From NCBI GenBank assembly GCA_029391995.1, contig CP113924.1, forward strand, positions 899,001-963,000: 64,000 nt of DNA, in the 5' to 3' direction. The notes beneath the pieces were generated by a model, which worked only from the letters and a program-made list of their open reading frames with translations, was not told where the DNA came from and did no database searches. The stretch is from Streptococcaceae bacterium ESL0729. GTDB taxonomy: Bacteria > Bacillota > Bacilli > Lactobacillales > Streptococcaceae. The translations under genes and the position numbers were made by a program. Shown piece by piece: positions 18,154 to 28,748 of this stretch. The first letter of the stretch is position 1, and each line of letters opens with the position of its first letter.

Positions 18154-18912
18154 CTATCCAAATTTTCCACTAACGTAATCTTCAGTTCTTTGATCCTTTG
18201 GATTTAGGAAAATTTCCTTGGTTCTGTCGTACTCGATTAAGTCACCATCCAAGAAGAAGGCTGTCTTATCTGAGATTCGACTTGCCTGTTGCATACTGTG
18301 TGTAACAATTAATATTGTATACTTTTCTTTAAGTTCAAGCAACATTGACTCAATTTTATCAGCTGAGATTGGGTCAAGGGCACTTGTTGGCTCATCTAAA
18401 AGCAAGATGGCTGGGTCAACAGCAAGGACACGGGCGATACAAACCCTCTGCTGCTGACCACCTGAAAGTCCAAGAGCTGACTTGTGGAGCTTATCTTTGA
18501 CCTCATCCCAGATATTTGCAGCCTTAAGACTATTCTCAACAGCCTCATCCAAAACAGCCTTGTCCTTAACCCCCTTTAGGCGGAGACCATAGATTACATT
18601 TTCATAGATTGAAAAAGGGAAGGGATTTGGTTGTTGGAAAACCATACCGATACTTTTTCTAAGCTCGACTGTATCCATTCTTGGCCCATAAATATTATGG
18701 TCATCATAAGTAATTGTTCCAGTTGTTGTAACACTTGGAACCAGGTCATTCATCCTATTAATCGATCTTAAAAGGGTTGATTTACCTGATCCTGATGGTC
18801 CGATTAGGGAGGTTATTTCATTAGGATAAAAATCCATTGTAATTTCTTTAAGGGTTTTCTTTTTACCATAGTAAAGGGAAAAATCCTTTACATTTAAAAT
18901 TGGCTCACTCAT
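18154..18912 (-). CDS. pstB: Phosphate ABC transporter ATP-binding protein (second copy)
   Basis: 252 residues. Walker [11 protein letters not shown] loop region, signature LSGGQQQR and Walker [14 protein letters not shown] are intact. It lies 9 bases after another PstB gene. The two proteins are clearly related but distinct (for example [13 protein letters not shown] here against [13 protein letters not shown]), so this is an old duplication, as in the lactococcal pst operon. The ATPases may act as a heterodimer or substitute for each other; sequence cannot decide. Confidence 0.94.
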   Translation of the reverse strand: MSEPILNVKDFSLYYGKKKTLKEITMDFYPNEITSLIGPSGSGKSTLLRSINRMNDLVPSVTTTGTITYDDHNIYGPRMDTVELRKSIGMVFQQPNPFPFSIYENVIYGLRLKGVKDKAVLDEAVENSLKAANIWDEVKDKLHKSALGLSGGQQQRVCIARVLAVDPAILLLDEPTSALDPISADKIESMLLELKEKYTILIVTHSMQQASRISDKTAFFLDGDLIEYDRTKEIFLNPKDQRTEDYVSGKFG

Positions 18913-18921
18913 TGCTCTCTC

Positions 18922-19725
18922 CTATCCAAAGTGTCCTGATACATAGTCAGCTGTTGAGTTTAATTTAGGATTTGTAAAGATTTTACTTGTCTTGTCATAC
19001 TCAATCAAATCACCTGAATACATGAATCCTGTATAATCGCTGGCACGAGCTGCTTGTTGCATGTTGTGGGTTACGATGATAATTGTATAATCCTTTTTAA
19101 GGTCAGCCATGGTCTCTTCAATCTGCATGGTTGAAATGGGATCAAGGGCACTGGCTGGCTCATCCATAAGAAGGATATCAGGTTTTACAGCAATGGCCCG
19201 GGCGATACATAGACGCTGCTGTTGACCACCTGAAAGGGCTAGGGCTGATTTATTAAGGTCATCTTTAACCTGCTCCCAAAGGGCTGCCTGTTTAAGTGAT
19301 GTTTCAACAACCTCATCAAGAATTTTTTTATCCTTAATTCCCTGACGTTCTAGGGCAAAGGTTATGTTTTGATAGATTGATTTTGAAAAGGGATTAGGTC
19401 TTTGGAAAACCATGCCGATGCATTTTCTAGCCTCATAAACATTAACATTTTTATCATTAATGTTTACACCCTCATAGTTGATTTCCCCAGTAACACGGGC
19501 AATATCGATTGTATCATTCATACGATTTAGGCTTCTTAGGTAGGTTGACTTACCTGATCCTGATGGCCCGATTAATGATGTTATCTTATTTTTTTCAAAC
19601 TGCATATCAATTCCGTGGATTGATTCAAAGTCTCCATAAAAGACTCTCAAATCCTTGGTTGATAAGGCTATATTTTTTTCGTCAAAGGTTATGATGTGAC
19701 GATCATCCCAATTATATTTAGACAT
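18922..19725 (-). CDS. pstB: Phosphate ABC transporter ATP-binding protein (first copy)
   Basis: 267 residues. Walker [21 protein letters not shown], signature [15 protein letters not shown] and Walker [14 protein letters not shown] are intact. The start is 2 bases after the pstA stop, so it is closely coupled. It has a 15-residue N-terminal extension ([17 protein letters not shown]) compared with its neighbour. Confidence 0.94.
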   Translation of the reverse strand: MSKYNWDDRHIITFDEKNIALSTKDLRVFYGDFESIHGIDMQFEKNKITSLIGPSGSGKSTYLRSLNRMNDTIDIARVTGEINYEGVNINDKNVNVYEARKCIGMVFQRPNPFSKSIYQNITFALERQGIKDKKILDEVVETSLKQAALWEQVKDDLNKSALALSGGQQQRLCIARAIAVKPDILLMDEPASALDPISTMQIEETMADLKKDYTIIIVTHNMQQAARASDYTGFMYSGDLIEYDKTSKIFTNPKLNSTADYVSGHFG

Positions 19726-19727
19726 GT

Positions 19728-20618
19728 TTACCCCGCAGATGTAAGTTTACTGTGTAATTTCTTACCGATGAAACGAGCTGAGAAATTAAATAGTAGAACA
19801 AATAATACTAAGACAGCACTTGCTCCAGCTGAAACTGCTGCTCCGTCTGGAACTGTTCCCTCGCTATTGACCTTCCAGATGTGAACGGCAAGAGTTTCTG
19901 CCTGGCGGAAGATACTGATTGGACTTGCTACTGAAAGTGGATTCCAATTTGACCAGTCAAGGGCTGGTGCAGATTGACCTGCTGTATAGATAAGGGCCGC
20001 TGCCTCACCAAAGATACGACCACTTGCTAGAACCACCCCTGTAATAATTCCTGGAAGAGCTTCCGGTACAATTACGTGGATGACTGTTTCCCAGCGTGAT
20101 AGGCCAAGGGCAAGACCTGCTTCCCTTTGAGTATGGTGGATGGCCTTTAGACTTTCCTCGACATTTCTTGTCATAAGAGGAAGGTTGAAGACGGTAAGAG
20201 CCAAGGCTCCTGAAATGATTGAAAAGCCGTAACCAAATTGAACAACAAAGATTAGAAATCCAAATAGTCCGACTACAACTGATGGAAGTGAGCTTAAGAT
20301 TTCAATTGATGTTCTAACAAGACCTGTTAGTTTGCTCTTTTGATTGGCATACTCAGACAGGTAAATTCCTGCTCCAAGAGATAGGGGAAAACTTATTAAC
20401 ATGGTGATGATCAGAAGGAAGACACTATTGAAGAGTTGAATTCCAATACCTCCTCCAACCTCATAGGCCTTGGCAGGACTTGTTAAGAATTTCCAGCTAA
20501 TATGAGGTAACCCTCTTACTAAGATATATAGTAATAGGGCTGATAAAATCAAGACAATTATTCCTGAGATTGCATACAATACACGTGTTGCAATCTTATC
20601 TGCTTTTTTAGGACTCAC
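19728..20618 (-). CDS. pstA: Phosphate ABC transporter permease PstA
   Basis: 296 residues with about six membrane helices. The binding-protein-dependent permease motif lies near residues 160-190 ([19 protein letters not shown]-type pattern, here [18 protein letters not shown]). The N-terminal [13 protein letters not shown] segment is PstA-type. It forms the channel with PstC. The gene follows pstC by 24 bases. Confidence 0.94.
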   Translation of the reverse strand: MSPKKADKIATRVLYAISGIIVLILSALLLYILVRGLPHISWKFLTSPAKAYEVGGGIGIQLFNSVFLLIITMLISFPLSLGAGIYLSEYANQKSKLTGLVRTSIEILSSLPSVVVGLFGFLIFVVQFGYGFSIISGALALTVFNLPLMTRNVEESLKAIHHTQREAGLALGLSRWETVIHVIVPEALPGIITGVVLASGRIFGEAAALIYTAGQSAPALDWSNWNPLSVASPISIFRQAETLAVHIWKVNSEGTVPDGAAVSAGASAVLVLFVLLFNFSARFIGKKLHSKLTSAG

Positions 20619-20642
20619 TTTTTAATCTCCTACTAATTCCTT

Positions 20643-21566
20643 CTAAAATTTACCACGGTTGGCAATCAGTCTCATAATGATATTAAAGACTAGTGACATG
20701 GCAAGTAATATGAGTGCAAGTGACCAGAGGACATTATTTTGAACCGTACCCATGATGGTATTTCCAATTCCTTGGGTAAGGACACTTGTTAGGGTACTTG
20801 CTGGCTTAATCAGGCTGGTTGGCATGATAGCAGCATTTCCCACGACCATTTGAATGGCTAGGGCTTCACCAAAGGCACGAGCCATCCCAAAGACCACGGC
20901 TGTTAAAATCCCTGGACTTGCAGCCCTTAAAAGAACCTTAGAGATGGTTTGCCATCTAGTAGCTCCAAGACCCAAAGACGCCTCCTTGTAGTGTCTAGGC
21001 ACTGCCTTCATGGCGTCAACAGTCATACTTGTTACTGTTGGTAGAATCATAACAAAGAGGACAAAGACTCCTGCTAGGATACCAAAACCTGTCCCTCCAA
21101 AAGTATTACGAACGGCAGGTACAACAACAGCAAGACCCACAAATCCATACACTACTGATGGAATCCCGACTAGAAGCTCAATTACTGGCTGTAAAATTTT
21201 AGCTCCTCTTTTTGGCGAAATCTCTGTCATAAAGATAGCTGCACCAACGGCAAAGGGGGTTGCTAGAAGGGCTGATAAAATAGTTACAATCAAGCTTCCC
21301 ATAATCATTGGAAGGGCTCCGACCATTGGTTTTCCGTCAGGGCCTAACTCACTTGGATTCCAAGTGGTTCCAAAGAGGAAGTTAAAGGGGTTAATTTTAT
21401 CAACAAAGAAGGTTGAAAGTCCTTTTTGAGCAACAAATAAGAAAATCATTGCAACAACAAAGACGATTAAGGCCATGCAGATAAAAGTAATACTTTTACC
21501 AAATTTTTCCAGCCTTGAATTTTTTGACTTTGATAGTAATTTTTCTTTAATTTTTACGTTTTCCAT
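20643..21566 (-). CDS. pstC: Phosphate ABC transporter permease PstC
   Basis: 307 residues, six predicted membrane helices. PstC features include the N-terminal cytoplasmic stretch, LFGTTWNPS and the permease EAA-type motif KEASLGLGATRWQTISKVL near residue 190. Orientation and spacing (30 bases after pstS) put it in the same transcript. Confidence 0.94.
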   Translation of the reverse strand: MENVKIKEKLLSKSKNSRLEKFGKSITFICMALIVFVVAMIFLFVAQKGLSTFFVDKINPFNFLFGTTWNPSELGPDGKPMVGALPMIMGSLIVTILSALLATPFAVGAAIFMTEISPKRGAKILQPVIELLVGIPSVVYGFVGLAVVVPAVRNTFGGTGFGILAGVFVLFVMILPTVTSMTVDAMKAVPRHYKEASLGLGATRWQTISKVLLRAASPGILTAVVFGMARAFGEALAIQMVVGNAAIMPTSLIKPASTLTSVLTQGIGNTIMGTVQNNVLWSLALILLAMSLVFNIIMRLIANRGKF

Positions 21567-21596
21567 ATTATTCCTTAATACTTAAAAAATTAAGTC

Positions 21597-22457
21597 CTAC
21601 TTTTTAGTTATATTTCCATCAACATCACGCTCAACGGTCATGGCTGTAATTGGGATGTAGCCCATTTTTTTAACAACTGAACCTTGAATCTCATCACTTA
21701 AAATATAATCTAAAAACTCCTTGGTAAGACTTTCAGGCTCACCTTTGGTATACATGTGTTCATAAGCCCAGATTGGCCACTTGTTAATCGTTATATTTTC
21801 ATCAGTTGCCTGAGCCCCATTAAGGCTGATTTTTTTGACTGAATCATCGATGTTTGAAAAGGCAAGATAGCTGATAGCTCCAGGCGTTTGGGCAACAATC
21901 TGCTTGGTCATCCCAGATGAATCCTGCTCCTGGCTAGCTTTAGCAGCCTTACCGTCCATAACCCATTTTTCAAAGGTTGCACGGGTTCCACTTCCTGCTG
22001 CACGGTTGATTAGAACAATTTTTTCATCCTGGCCGCCGACTTCCTTCCAGTTGGTGTATTCACCAGTAAAGATTTTGCGGAGCTGTTCAACACTTAGATT
22101 GTCAACCTGGATGTCCTTGTTAAGAATTGGGACAATTCCTACAACGGCTACACGATGGTCAACAAGTTTTGAAGCGTCTACTCCTTTTTTCTCTTCCGCA
22201 AACAGGTCTGAATTTCCGATTTCGACAGCACCTGCTTGGACCTGTGAAAGACCAGTACCTGACCCACCACCTTGAACATTAATAAAACGTCCTGGATTTT
22301 TTTGCGAGTAAGATTCAGCTGCTGTTTCGACTAAAGGTTGAAGGGCACTTGATCCAACTGCGGTAATCGACTCACCCTTATCAATCCACTTGGCACAACC
22401 AGTCATTAGGAATAAGGCACCTAACAGACTAACTAAACTTATAATTTTTTTATCCAT
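21597..22457 (-). CDS. pstS: Phosphate-binding lipoprotein PstS (second copy)
   Basis: 286 residues. The signal peptide ends in the lipobox LMTGC (Cys21). Phosphate-binding motifs are [30 protein letters not shown] and [16 protein letters not shown]. It is close in pattern to the upstream binding protein (22596-23474). Two binding proteins followed by two permeases and two ATPases is the lactococcal pst layout. A terminator stands upstream (22524-22549), so this gene and those beyond it receive read-through or start from a local promoter (TGG-TAAAAT is present in the gap). Confidence 0.94.
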   Translation of the reverse strand: MDKKIISLVSLLGALFLMTGCAKWIDKGESITAVGSSALQPLVETAAESYSQKNPGRFINVQGGGSGTGLSQVQAGAVEIGNSDLFAEEKKGVDASKLVDHRVAVVGIVPILNKDIQVDNLSVEQLRKIFTGEYTNWKEVGGQDEKIVLINRAAGSGTRATFEKWVMDGKAAKASQEQDSSGMTKQIVAQTPGAISYLAFSNIDDSVKKISLNGAQATDENITINKWPIWAYEHMYTKGEPESLTKEFLDYILSDEIQGSVVKKMGYIPITAMTVERDVDGNITKK

Positions 22458-22523
22458 ATTATCTCCATATTTTAGACTTCACTTCTATTTTACCAAAAAA
22501 TACTAAATATCATATAATTTTTA

Positions 22524-22549
22524 TGGAAAAAAGGACAATAAATGTCCTT
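22524..22549 (-). terminator. Terminator/attenuator between the two pstS genes
   Basis: AAGGACA and TGTCCTT (22531-22537 and 22543-22549) form a 7-bp stem, followed by TTTTTTCC in the minus direction. It would let the first pstS be made in excess over the rest of the operon. Confidence 0.75.
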
Positions 22550-22595
22550 ACTAGTCTAATGTCTAAGATAATATTTCCTCTAGTCAAAGCAGATA

Positions 22596-23474
22596 TTACT
22601 TGTTGACTACCTTACCTTCTGCGTCACGGACAACCTTCATACCATCAATTGGTAGGTAACCCAATTTCTTAATGGCATCATGACTGTCAGCTACATACTG
22701 GATGAATTTCTTTTGGCCATCAGTTTCTTTAGCCTTCAAGGTATACATGTGCTCATAGGCCCAGATTTTCCATTCATTTTTCTCAATATTTTCTTCACTT
22801 GCTTGAACCTTATCAATTGAAAGGGCAGTGACACTTGAGTTTTTAATGTTTGAAAGAGCCACATAGCTGATTGCTCCTGGGATTTGTTCGACCATCTTAA
22901 CAGTAGCACCTGATGAATCTTGCTCCTGCGATTTGATAACTTTAACCCCTTCACCAAGGCCATATTTTTCAAAGTTAAAACGAGTTCCTGATCCTTCAGC
23001 ACGATTGATAACAGTGATTGCCTGATCAACTCCGCCAACTTCCTTCCAGTTGGTAATCTTACCTGTGAAAATATCCTTAAGTTGGGCACTTGTTAGGTTT
23101 TGAACTCCACTATCCTTGTGGGCAATCGGAACAATTCCTACAACGGCAACCTTGTAATCAACTAGGGCAGACGCATCAATTCCATCCTTTTCTTCAGCAA
23201 AAAGGTCTGAATTCCCGATTTGAACAGCTCCATTTTGGACATTAGAAAGACCAAAACCTGATCCACCACCTTGAACAGTGATTTGTGAGCCTGTATTTTT
23301 TTCCATAAATCCTTCGCTGGCACTTTCAACCAAAGGTTGAAGGGCTGTTGATCCAGCAGCGGTAATTTTTATGGGCTCATCTTTTGCTGCCTGCCCACCA
23401 GTTTTTGCTCCACATGCAGCAAGACCTAGTAGTGAGATTGTAAGCAGACCAGCAAGTTTTATACTCTTTTTCAT
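22596..23474 (-). CDS. pstS: Phosphate-binding lipoprotein PstS (first copy, operon leader)
   Basis: 292 residues. Signal peptide with lipobox LAAC (Cys21). Phosphate-site motifs are ITAAGSTALQPLVESAS, QGGGSGFGLSNVQ and INRAEGSGTRFNFEKYG. It is the first gene after the Pho box and promoter, so it should be the most strongly induced in phosphate starvation. CGGGGGAAGAA precedes the ATG. Confidence 0.95.
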   Translation of the reverse strand: MKKSIKLAGLLTISLLGLAACGAKTGGQAAKDEPIKITAAGSTALQPLVESASEGFMEKNTGSQITVQGGGSGFGLSNVQNGAVQIGNSDLFAEEKDGIDASALVDYKVAVVGIVPIAHKDSGVQNLTSAQLKDIFTGKITNWKEVGGVDQAITVINRAEGSGTRFNFEKYGLGEGVKVIKSQEQDSSGATVKMVEQIPGAISYVALSNIKNSSVTALSIDKVQASEENIEKNEWKIWAYEHMYTLKAKETDGQKKFIQYVADSHDAIKKLGYLPIDGMKVVRDAEGKVVNK

Positions 23475-23517
23475 TTCTTCCCCCGAAAGTTATGTTTTTA
23501 ATTTTTACTACCCTTAT

Positions 23518-23523
23518 ATTCTA
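23518..23523 (-). promoter_or_regulatory. -10 of the pst operon promoter
   Basis: TAGAAT on the minus strand (23518-23523), 21 bases downstream of the last Pho-box repeat. No -35 hexamer is seen, as expected for an activator-dependent promoter. Confidence 0.6.
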
Positions 23524-23544
23524 ACCCATCAGCCATCTTTCGTG

Positions 23545-23589
23545 TGTAAAGTCTATATAAAGTAAATGTAAATTTTATGTAAATGTAAA
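23545..23589 (-). promoter_or_regulatory. Pho box: four TTTACA-type direct repeats at 11-bp spacing
   Basis: On the minus strand, reading toward pstS, TTTACA (23578-23583), TTTACA (23567-23572), TTTATA (23556-23561) and TTTACA (23545-23550) follow each other exactly every 11 bases. A fifth TTTACA adjoins at 23584-23589. This is the arrangement of PhoP boxes in Gram-positive bacteria (TTNACA repeats with 5-base spacers). It lies between the pst operon and the phoPR genes. Confidence 0.85.
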
Positions 23590-23641
23590 TGAAAGACATC
23601 AAATAAATTTTCCCAATCGAATTTATTTTTAAGGGCATATT

Positions 23642-23650
23642 TGCTAGAAT
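23642..23650 (+). promoter_or_regulatory. phoP promoter (extended -10 only 6 bases before the ATG)
   Basis: TGC-TAGAAT, with TAGAAT at 23645-23650, is followed by AAAAAT and the ATG at 23657. A transcript would start at or within a base or two of the start codon. No ribosome site is present. Confidence 0.6.
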
Positions 23651-23656
23651 AAAAAT

Positions 23657-24352
23657 ATGAAAAAAATATTAATTGCTGATGATGATAAATCAATCCGTTT
23701 TCTTCTTGAATTTACCTTTAACCAAGAAGACTACGAGGTTATAACGGTTGAAGATGGCCTCATGGCCTACGAACTCGCTCAAACTGGTCTTTTTGACGCC
23801 TTGATTCTTGATCTCATGATGCCTGGACTTTCAGGAATTGAGGTCAGCCAAAGGTTGCGAAAAAATCAAATCTACACGCCCATTCTGATTTTGACTGCCA
23901 AGGATGATTCAAAGACCATGCTCCAGGGCTTTGACCTAGGAGTTGACGATTACATGTACAAGCCATTTTCAACGCCTGAACTTGTGGCCCGAACCAAGTC
24001 CTTGATTCGAAGAAGTCACAACTACCAGAAAAAAGAGGATAAAATTATCCAGATTGACGACCTCAGAGTCGATTTAGTAAAAAAAGAGGTCTACCTAGCC
24101 AATGAAGAAATTAATTTGACCAAAAGGGAATTTGATCTTCTTTCCTATTTGATTGAAAATCAAAATACCCCCCTATCAAGGGCTGAAATCCTAAATCGTT
24201 TTTGGGGCCAGGCAAATGATTTGGCCTACACCCGAATTGTTGAGGTTCATATTTCAAAATTAAGGGAAAAAATTGAAAAGGATCCAAAAAATCCCCAGTA
24301 TATTAAAACAAAAAGGGGATTTGGCTATATTTTCAAGGAAGCTGACAAATAA
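23657..24352 (+). CDS. phoP: PhoP/PnpR-type response regulator
   Basis: 231 residues, OmpR family. The receiver has the acidic pair in IADDD, the phosphorylated Asp52 in LILDLMMPGLSG, the Thr of LTAKDD and the Lys of MYKPF. The winged-helix domain follows (LTKREFDLLSYLIE, VEVHISKLREKIEKDP, TKRGFGYIF). It lies divergent from pstS across a Pho box and is followed by its kinase, so control of phosphate uptake is the natural inference. The start has no ribosome site, and the promoter abuts it, so a leaderless mRNA is likely. Confidence 0.9.
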   Translation: MKKILIADDDKSIRFLLEFTFNQEDYEVITVEDGLMAYELAQTGLFDALILDLMMPGLSGIEVSQRLRKNQIYTPILILTAKDDSKTMLQGFDLGVDDYMYKPFSTPELVARTKSLIRRSHNYQKKEDKIIQIDDLRVDLVKKEVYLANEEINLTKREFDLLSYLIENQNTPLSRAEILNRFWGQANDLAYTRIVEVHISKLREKIEKDPKNPQYIKTKRGFGYIFKEADK

Positions 24353-24355
24353 AGT

Positions 24356-25945
24356 ATGAAAGCTAAAAGTAAATTTATTATCTTATCTCTCATCTACCTA
24401 TTAACTTCCTTGTTCTTGGTCTACACAAGCTACCAGGGATTTTTAACTTCCCAATTGAAGGAGCTTGAAGGTGAGTTAACGCAGGTAAGTTCTAACATTA
24501 ATGACAGCAGTGATTTTATCCTGCCTGCTAATGTTAAAATCTACACTTCAACTGAAAATTTGCCAGCGGATGTCGAAAATGTCTTTAAAGGCAGCAAGCA
24601 GGCAAACCTCCTTGTAGACGGTAACCTTTACCTGTCCATCCCCTTAAAAGCTAGCCAAAATCAGCTTGAGGTTATAAGGATTGGCCAAAAATTTAATTCT
24701 CATAGGGGATTTTTGATCATCTTGACATCCTATTTACTAGCCCTTTACCTGCTTTTTTTAGGCTATTATCTAAAAGAGCAAGCTAAGCAGCGAAGGGAGA
24801 TTGACCAAAGCCAAAAATTAATTGATAATTTCAGGCTGAATCCCTACCAGGAGCATACTATTATCAACAGTGGCAATCAGATTTTGGAGCAATTCAATAG
24901 CTACTCCGACCAGGTTCATAAGACCTTGACCAGTAAAAATTGGGAGAATAAGAATCTTTGCAGGCTAATCGATACATTTGAATTCCCAGTCTTTGTCTAT
25001 GGATCTAGCGGACGGCTCTTGGGGAAAAACGAGGCCTTTTCAAGGAACTTCCCCCAGATTGAGAAAATCAACTCCTTCACTTCTGACAGTGAGTTTTTAA
25101 GCTTTCTTCTAGCCAATCTGATTGATAAAACTGAGGGCCAGGGCCAGTTTTACTTTAAGAATTTGGACAAGTATTTCCAGGTTAAGCTTGCACAAATTAA
25201 TCCTACAGGGGCAAAACAAACACCAAGTTACTTGGCCAGCATGCAAGAGGTAACCGAGCTTGTCAAGGCAAAGATAAGCCAGGATAACTTTGTTGCTAAT
25301 GTCTCCCATGAATTAAAAACCCCTCTAACTTCAATTATTGGTTTCTCTAATTTGATAGCCAATCAGGACTTAAGCCCAGATCAAATCAAAGAATTTGGAC
25401 AAATCATTGAAAAAGAAGCCAAGAGACTAGAAAACCTAGTCCAGGATACCCTTAAATTGACTAAAAATACCAAAGAAATTACCAAAGAAAAAATAAGAAT
25501 TGATCTTTTAGTCCAAGATGTACTGGATAATTTATCCATTCAAATCAAAGACAAACAGATGATAATTATTAAAAATTTATCTTCCCTAGAATACCCAACA
25601 AATTATGAGCTTTTTTACGGGATTGCTAAAAATTTGATTGAAAATGCAATTTTTTATAGTCCTCCAGCCAAGCAAGTAATTATTAGCTTAAGGGAAGCAG
25701 AAAACAAACTTTATTTTGAGGTTAAGGACCAGGGCCCTGGTATTTCACTCATTGATCAAAAGAAGATATTTGAAAGATTTTACCGAATCGACAGTGCTAG
25801 GAAAAATATTACTGATGGGACAGGGCTTGGTTTGCCAATCGTTCAGCATAATACTTCCCTTCTTAAGGGCCAGGTAAGGCTTATCAGTAAATTAAGGGAG
25901 GGTAGTTCTTTTACAATCATTCTTCCAAACAAAAAAGAGTCCTAG
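24356..25945 (+). CDS. phoR: PhoR/PnpS-type sensor histidine kinase
   Basis: 529 residues. Transmembrane segments lie near 7-27 and 118-140, with a short extracellular loop between. A linker and a PAS-like region follow (about 200-300: TFEFPVFVYGSSGRLLGKNEAF). The kinase core is complete: H box FVANVSHELKTPLTSIIGFS, N box LIENAIFYS, G1 DQGPGIS, F box FERFYRIDSARK and G2 GTGLGLPIVQHN. It starts 4 bases after phoP. AAGGAAG is 17 bases upstream, so translation probably depends on coupling. The stop codon sits inside the terminator palindrome shared with atpC. Confidence 0.9.
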   Translation: MKAKSKFIILSLIYLLTSLFLVYTSYQGFLTSQLKELEGELTQVSSNINDSSDFILPANVKIYTSTENLPADVENVFKGSKQANLLVDGNLYLSIPLKASQNQLEVIRIGQKFNSHRGFLIILTSYLLALYLLFLGYYLKEQAKQRREIDQSQKLIDNFRLNPYQEHTIINSGNQILEQFNSYSDQVHKTLTSKNWENKNLCRLIDTFEFPVFVYGSSGRLLGKNEAFSRNFPQIEKINSFTSDSEFLSFLLANLIDKTEGQGQFYFKNLDKYFQVKLAQINPTGAKQTPSYLASMQEVTELVKAKISQDNFVANVSHELKTPLTSIIGFSNLIANQDLSPDQIKEFGQIIEKEAKRLENLVQDTLKLTKNTKEITKEKIRIDLLVQDVLDNLSIQIKDKQMIIIKNLSSLEYPTNYELFYGIAKNLIENAIFYSPPAKQVIISLREAENKLYFEVKDQGPGISLIDQKKIFERFYRIDSARKNITDGTGLGLPIVQHNTSLLKGQVRLISKLREGSSFTIILPNKKES

Positions 25946-25955
25946 GACTCTTTTT
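25932..25955. terminator. Bidirectional terminator between phoR and atpC
   Basis: A perfect 24-base palindrome (AAAAAGAGTCCT and complement) ends in a T-run on both strands. It contains the phoR stop codon and ends 4 bases from the atpC stop. Confidence 0.88.
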
Positions 25956-25958
25956 CTT

Positions 25959-26381
25959 TTATTCTAAATGTTTTGATACATTAATACGGTTAAGGGCACG
26001 GTGAAGGGCGACTTCTGCACGCCTAACTTCATTAATATCTTCTTTGGCCTTGGCCTCTTCGATAATTCTTTCGGCCCTTTGTCTTGCCCTTTCGGCACGA
26101 CTTGTATCAATGTCTCTTTCACGTTCAGCAGAATCGGCGACAATTGTTATTAGATTATCATTAACCTCAACAATTCCTCCATTTACGGCTACCCAGTCAA
26201 CGTGAGAGTCATCATCAATCCTCTTGATTTTAACTTCTTCAATTTTTAGGGGAGCAATAAGCGGAACGTGCTTAGGATAAATACCAAGTTCTCCTGATTC
26301 AGTACTTACAAGTACAAACTGAGCGTGGTGATCGTAGATAACCCCAGCTGGAGTTATTACCTGCACTGTCATGTAGTCCAT
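25959..26381 (-). CDS. atpC: ATP synthase epsilon subunit
   Basis: 140 residues, normal length. It has the N-terminal beta-sandwich ([36 protein letters not shown]) and a C-terminal helical hairpin rich in Arg/Glu/Ala ([18 protein letters not shown]) that inhibits ATP hydrolysis. Last gene of the operon. Confidence 0.95.
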   Translation of the reverse strand: MDYMTVQVITPAGVIYDHHAQFVLVSTESGELGIYPKHVPLIAPLKIEEVKIKRIDDDSHVDWVAVNGGIVEVNDNLITIVADSAERERDIDTSRAERARQRAERIIEEAKAKEDINEVRRAEVALHRALNRINVSKHLE

Positions 26382-26413
26382 AATTCACCTCTTATTTACT
26401 TTTCTTTAGAAAT

Positions 26414-27820
<1,407 letters not shown>

Positions 27821-27861
27821 TTATTTCCTCCTATTGATTATTTGGAGTTTGGATAATAATG

Positions 27862-28737
27862 TTAATCTAAAGCAGCTGCTCCAGTAACAACCTCAATAAT
27901 CTCTTGAGTTATTCTTCCTTGGCGGGCCCTATTATATTGAATAGTAAGGTCACCAATTACATTTTTAGCATTGTCGGTTGCAGTCTTCATGGCACTCATC
28001 CCCGCAGCATGTTCAGCTGTTTTAGCATCAATAATTGATCCATAAATCATGCTTTCAGCGTACTGGGGTAAAAGTGTCTCTAAAATAGCATCGCGGTCTG
28101 GCTCAAGCTCAAACTGCTTGTGGTGAGCCTGGGCTTCATTACTATCAATATCACTAATTGGTAGCATTTTTTCCACCCGAACCTGACTTGTAATACTATT
28201 TATATGGTGGGTATAACATACATAGAGCTCATCAAAAATTTCATTTTGATACATGCCGACAGCTGTAGACACAATGCTTCTAACCTCATCAAATGATGGT
28301 TGGTCTGAAAGACCACGAAGCTCGTAAGCCACATCAATCCCACGTGCCTTGAAAAAGTCAGCTCCTGTTCCACCTAAGGCTAAAATTGAATATTCATTTT
28401 GGCTATCGTGATCATCATTTAGCATCTGCATTACTGTTTTAAGGATGGTTGAATTATAACCTCCAACAAGACCCTTATCACTGGTAATTACAATATATCC
28501 TGTACTTTTAACAGGACGACTAATCAACATTGGATTTTGACTGTCACTTATATGCTCACCAGCCAGTAAATCGGTAGTGATTGAGCGGACTTTTTGAGCA
28601 TATATCTGGAAGTTTTTAGCACTTTCTTCTGACTTTGAAAGCTTGGCAGCTGATACCATCTGCATGGCACCAGTTATCTGGCTAGTCTTTTTTGTTGATT
28701 CAATTTTTGTTTTTATCTCATTAAGAGAAGCACCCAT
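27862..28737 (-). CDS. atpG: ATP synthase gamma subunit
   Basis: 291 residues. It is the rotating central stalk: an N-terminal helix ([21 protein letters not shown]), the middle Rossmann-like domain ([16 protein letters not shown]) and a C-terminal helix ([19 protein letters not shown], then [19 protein letters not shown]) are all in place. Confidence 0.96.
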   Translation of the reverse strand: MGASLNEIKTKIESTKKTSQITGAMQMVSAAKLSKSEESAKNFQIYAQKVRSITTDLLAGEHISDSQNPMLISRPVKSTGYIVITSDKGLVGGYNSTILKTVMQMLNDDHDSQNEYSILALGGTGADFFKARGIDVAYELRGLSDQPSFDEVRSIVSTAVGMYQNEIFDELYVCYTHHINSITSQVRVEKMLPISDIDSNEAQAHHKQFELEPDRDAILETLLPQYAESMIYGSIIDAKTAEHAAGMSAMKTATDNAKNVIGDLTIQYNRARQGRITQEIIEVVTGAAALD

Positions 28738-28748
28738 TGTCTGCCCTC

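Noticed and set aside
18154-19725. The two adjacent pstB genes as a recent tandem duplication or assembly artefact
   Set aside because: The proteins differ throughout, including their N-termini and motif surroundings; two ATPase genes are normal for the lactococcal pst operon.
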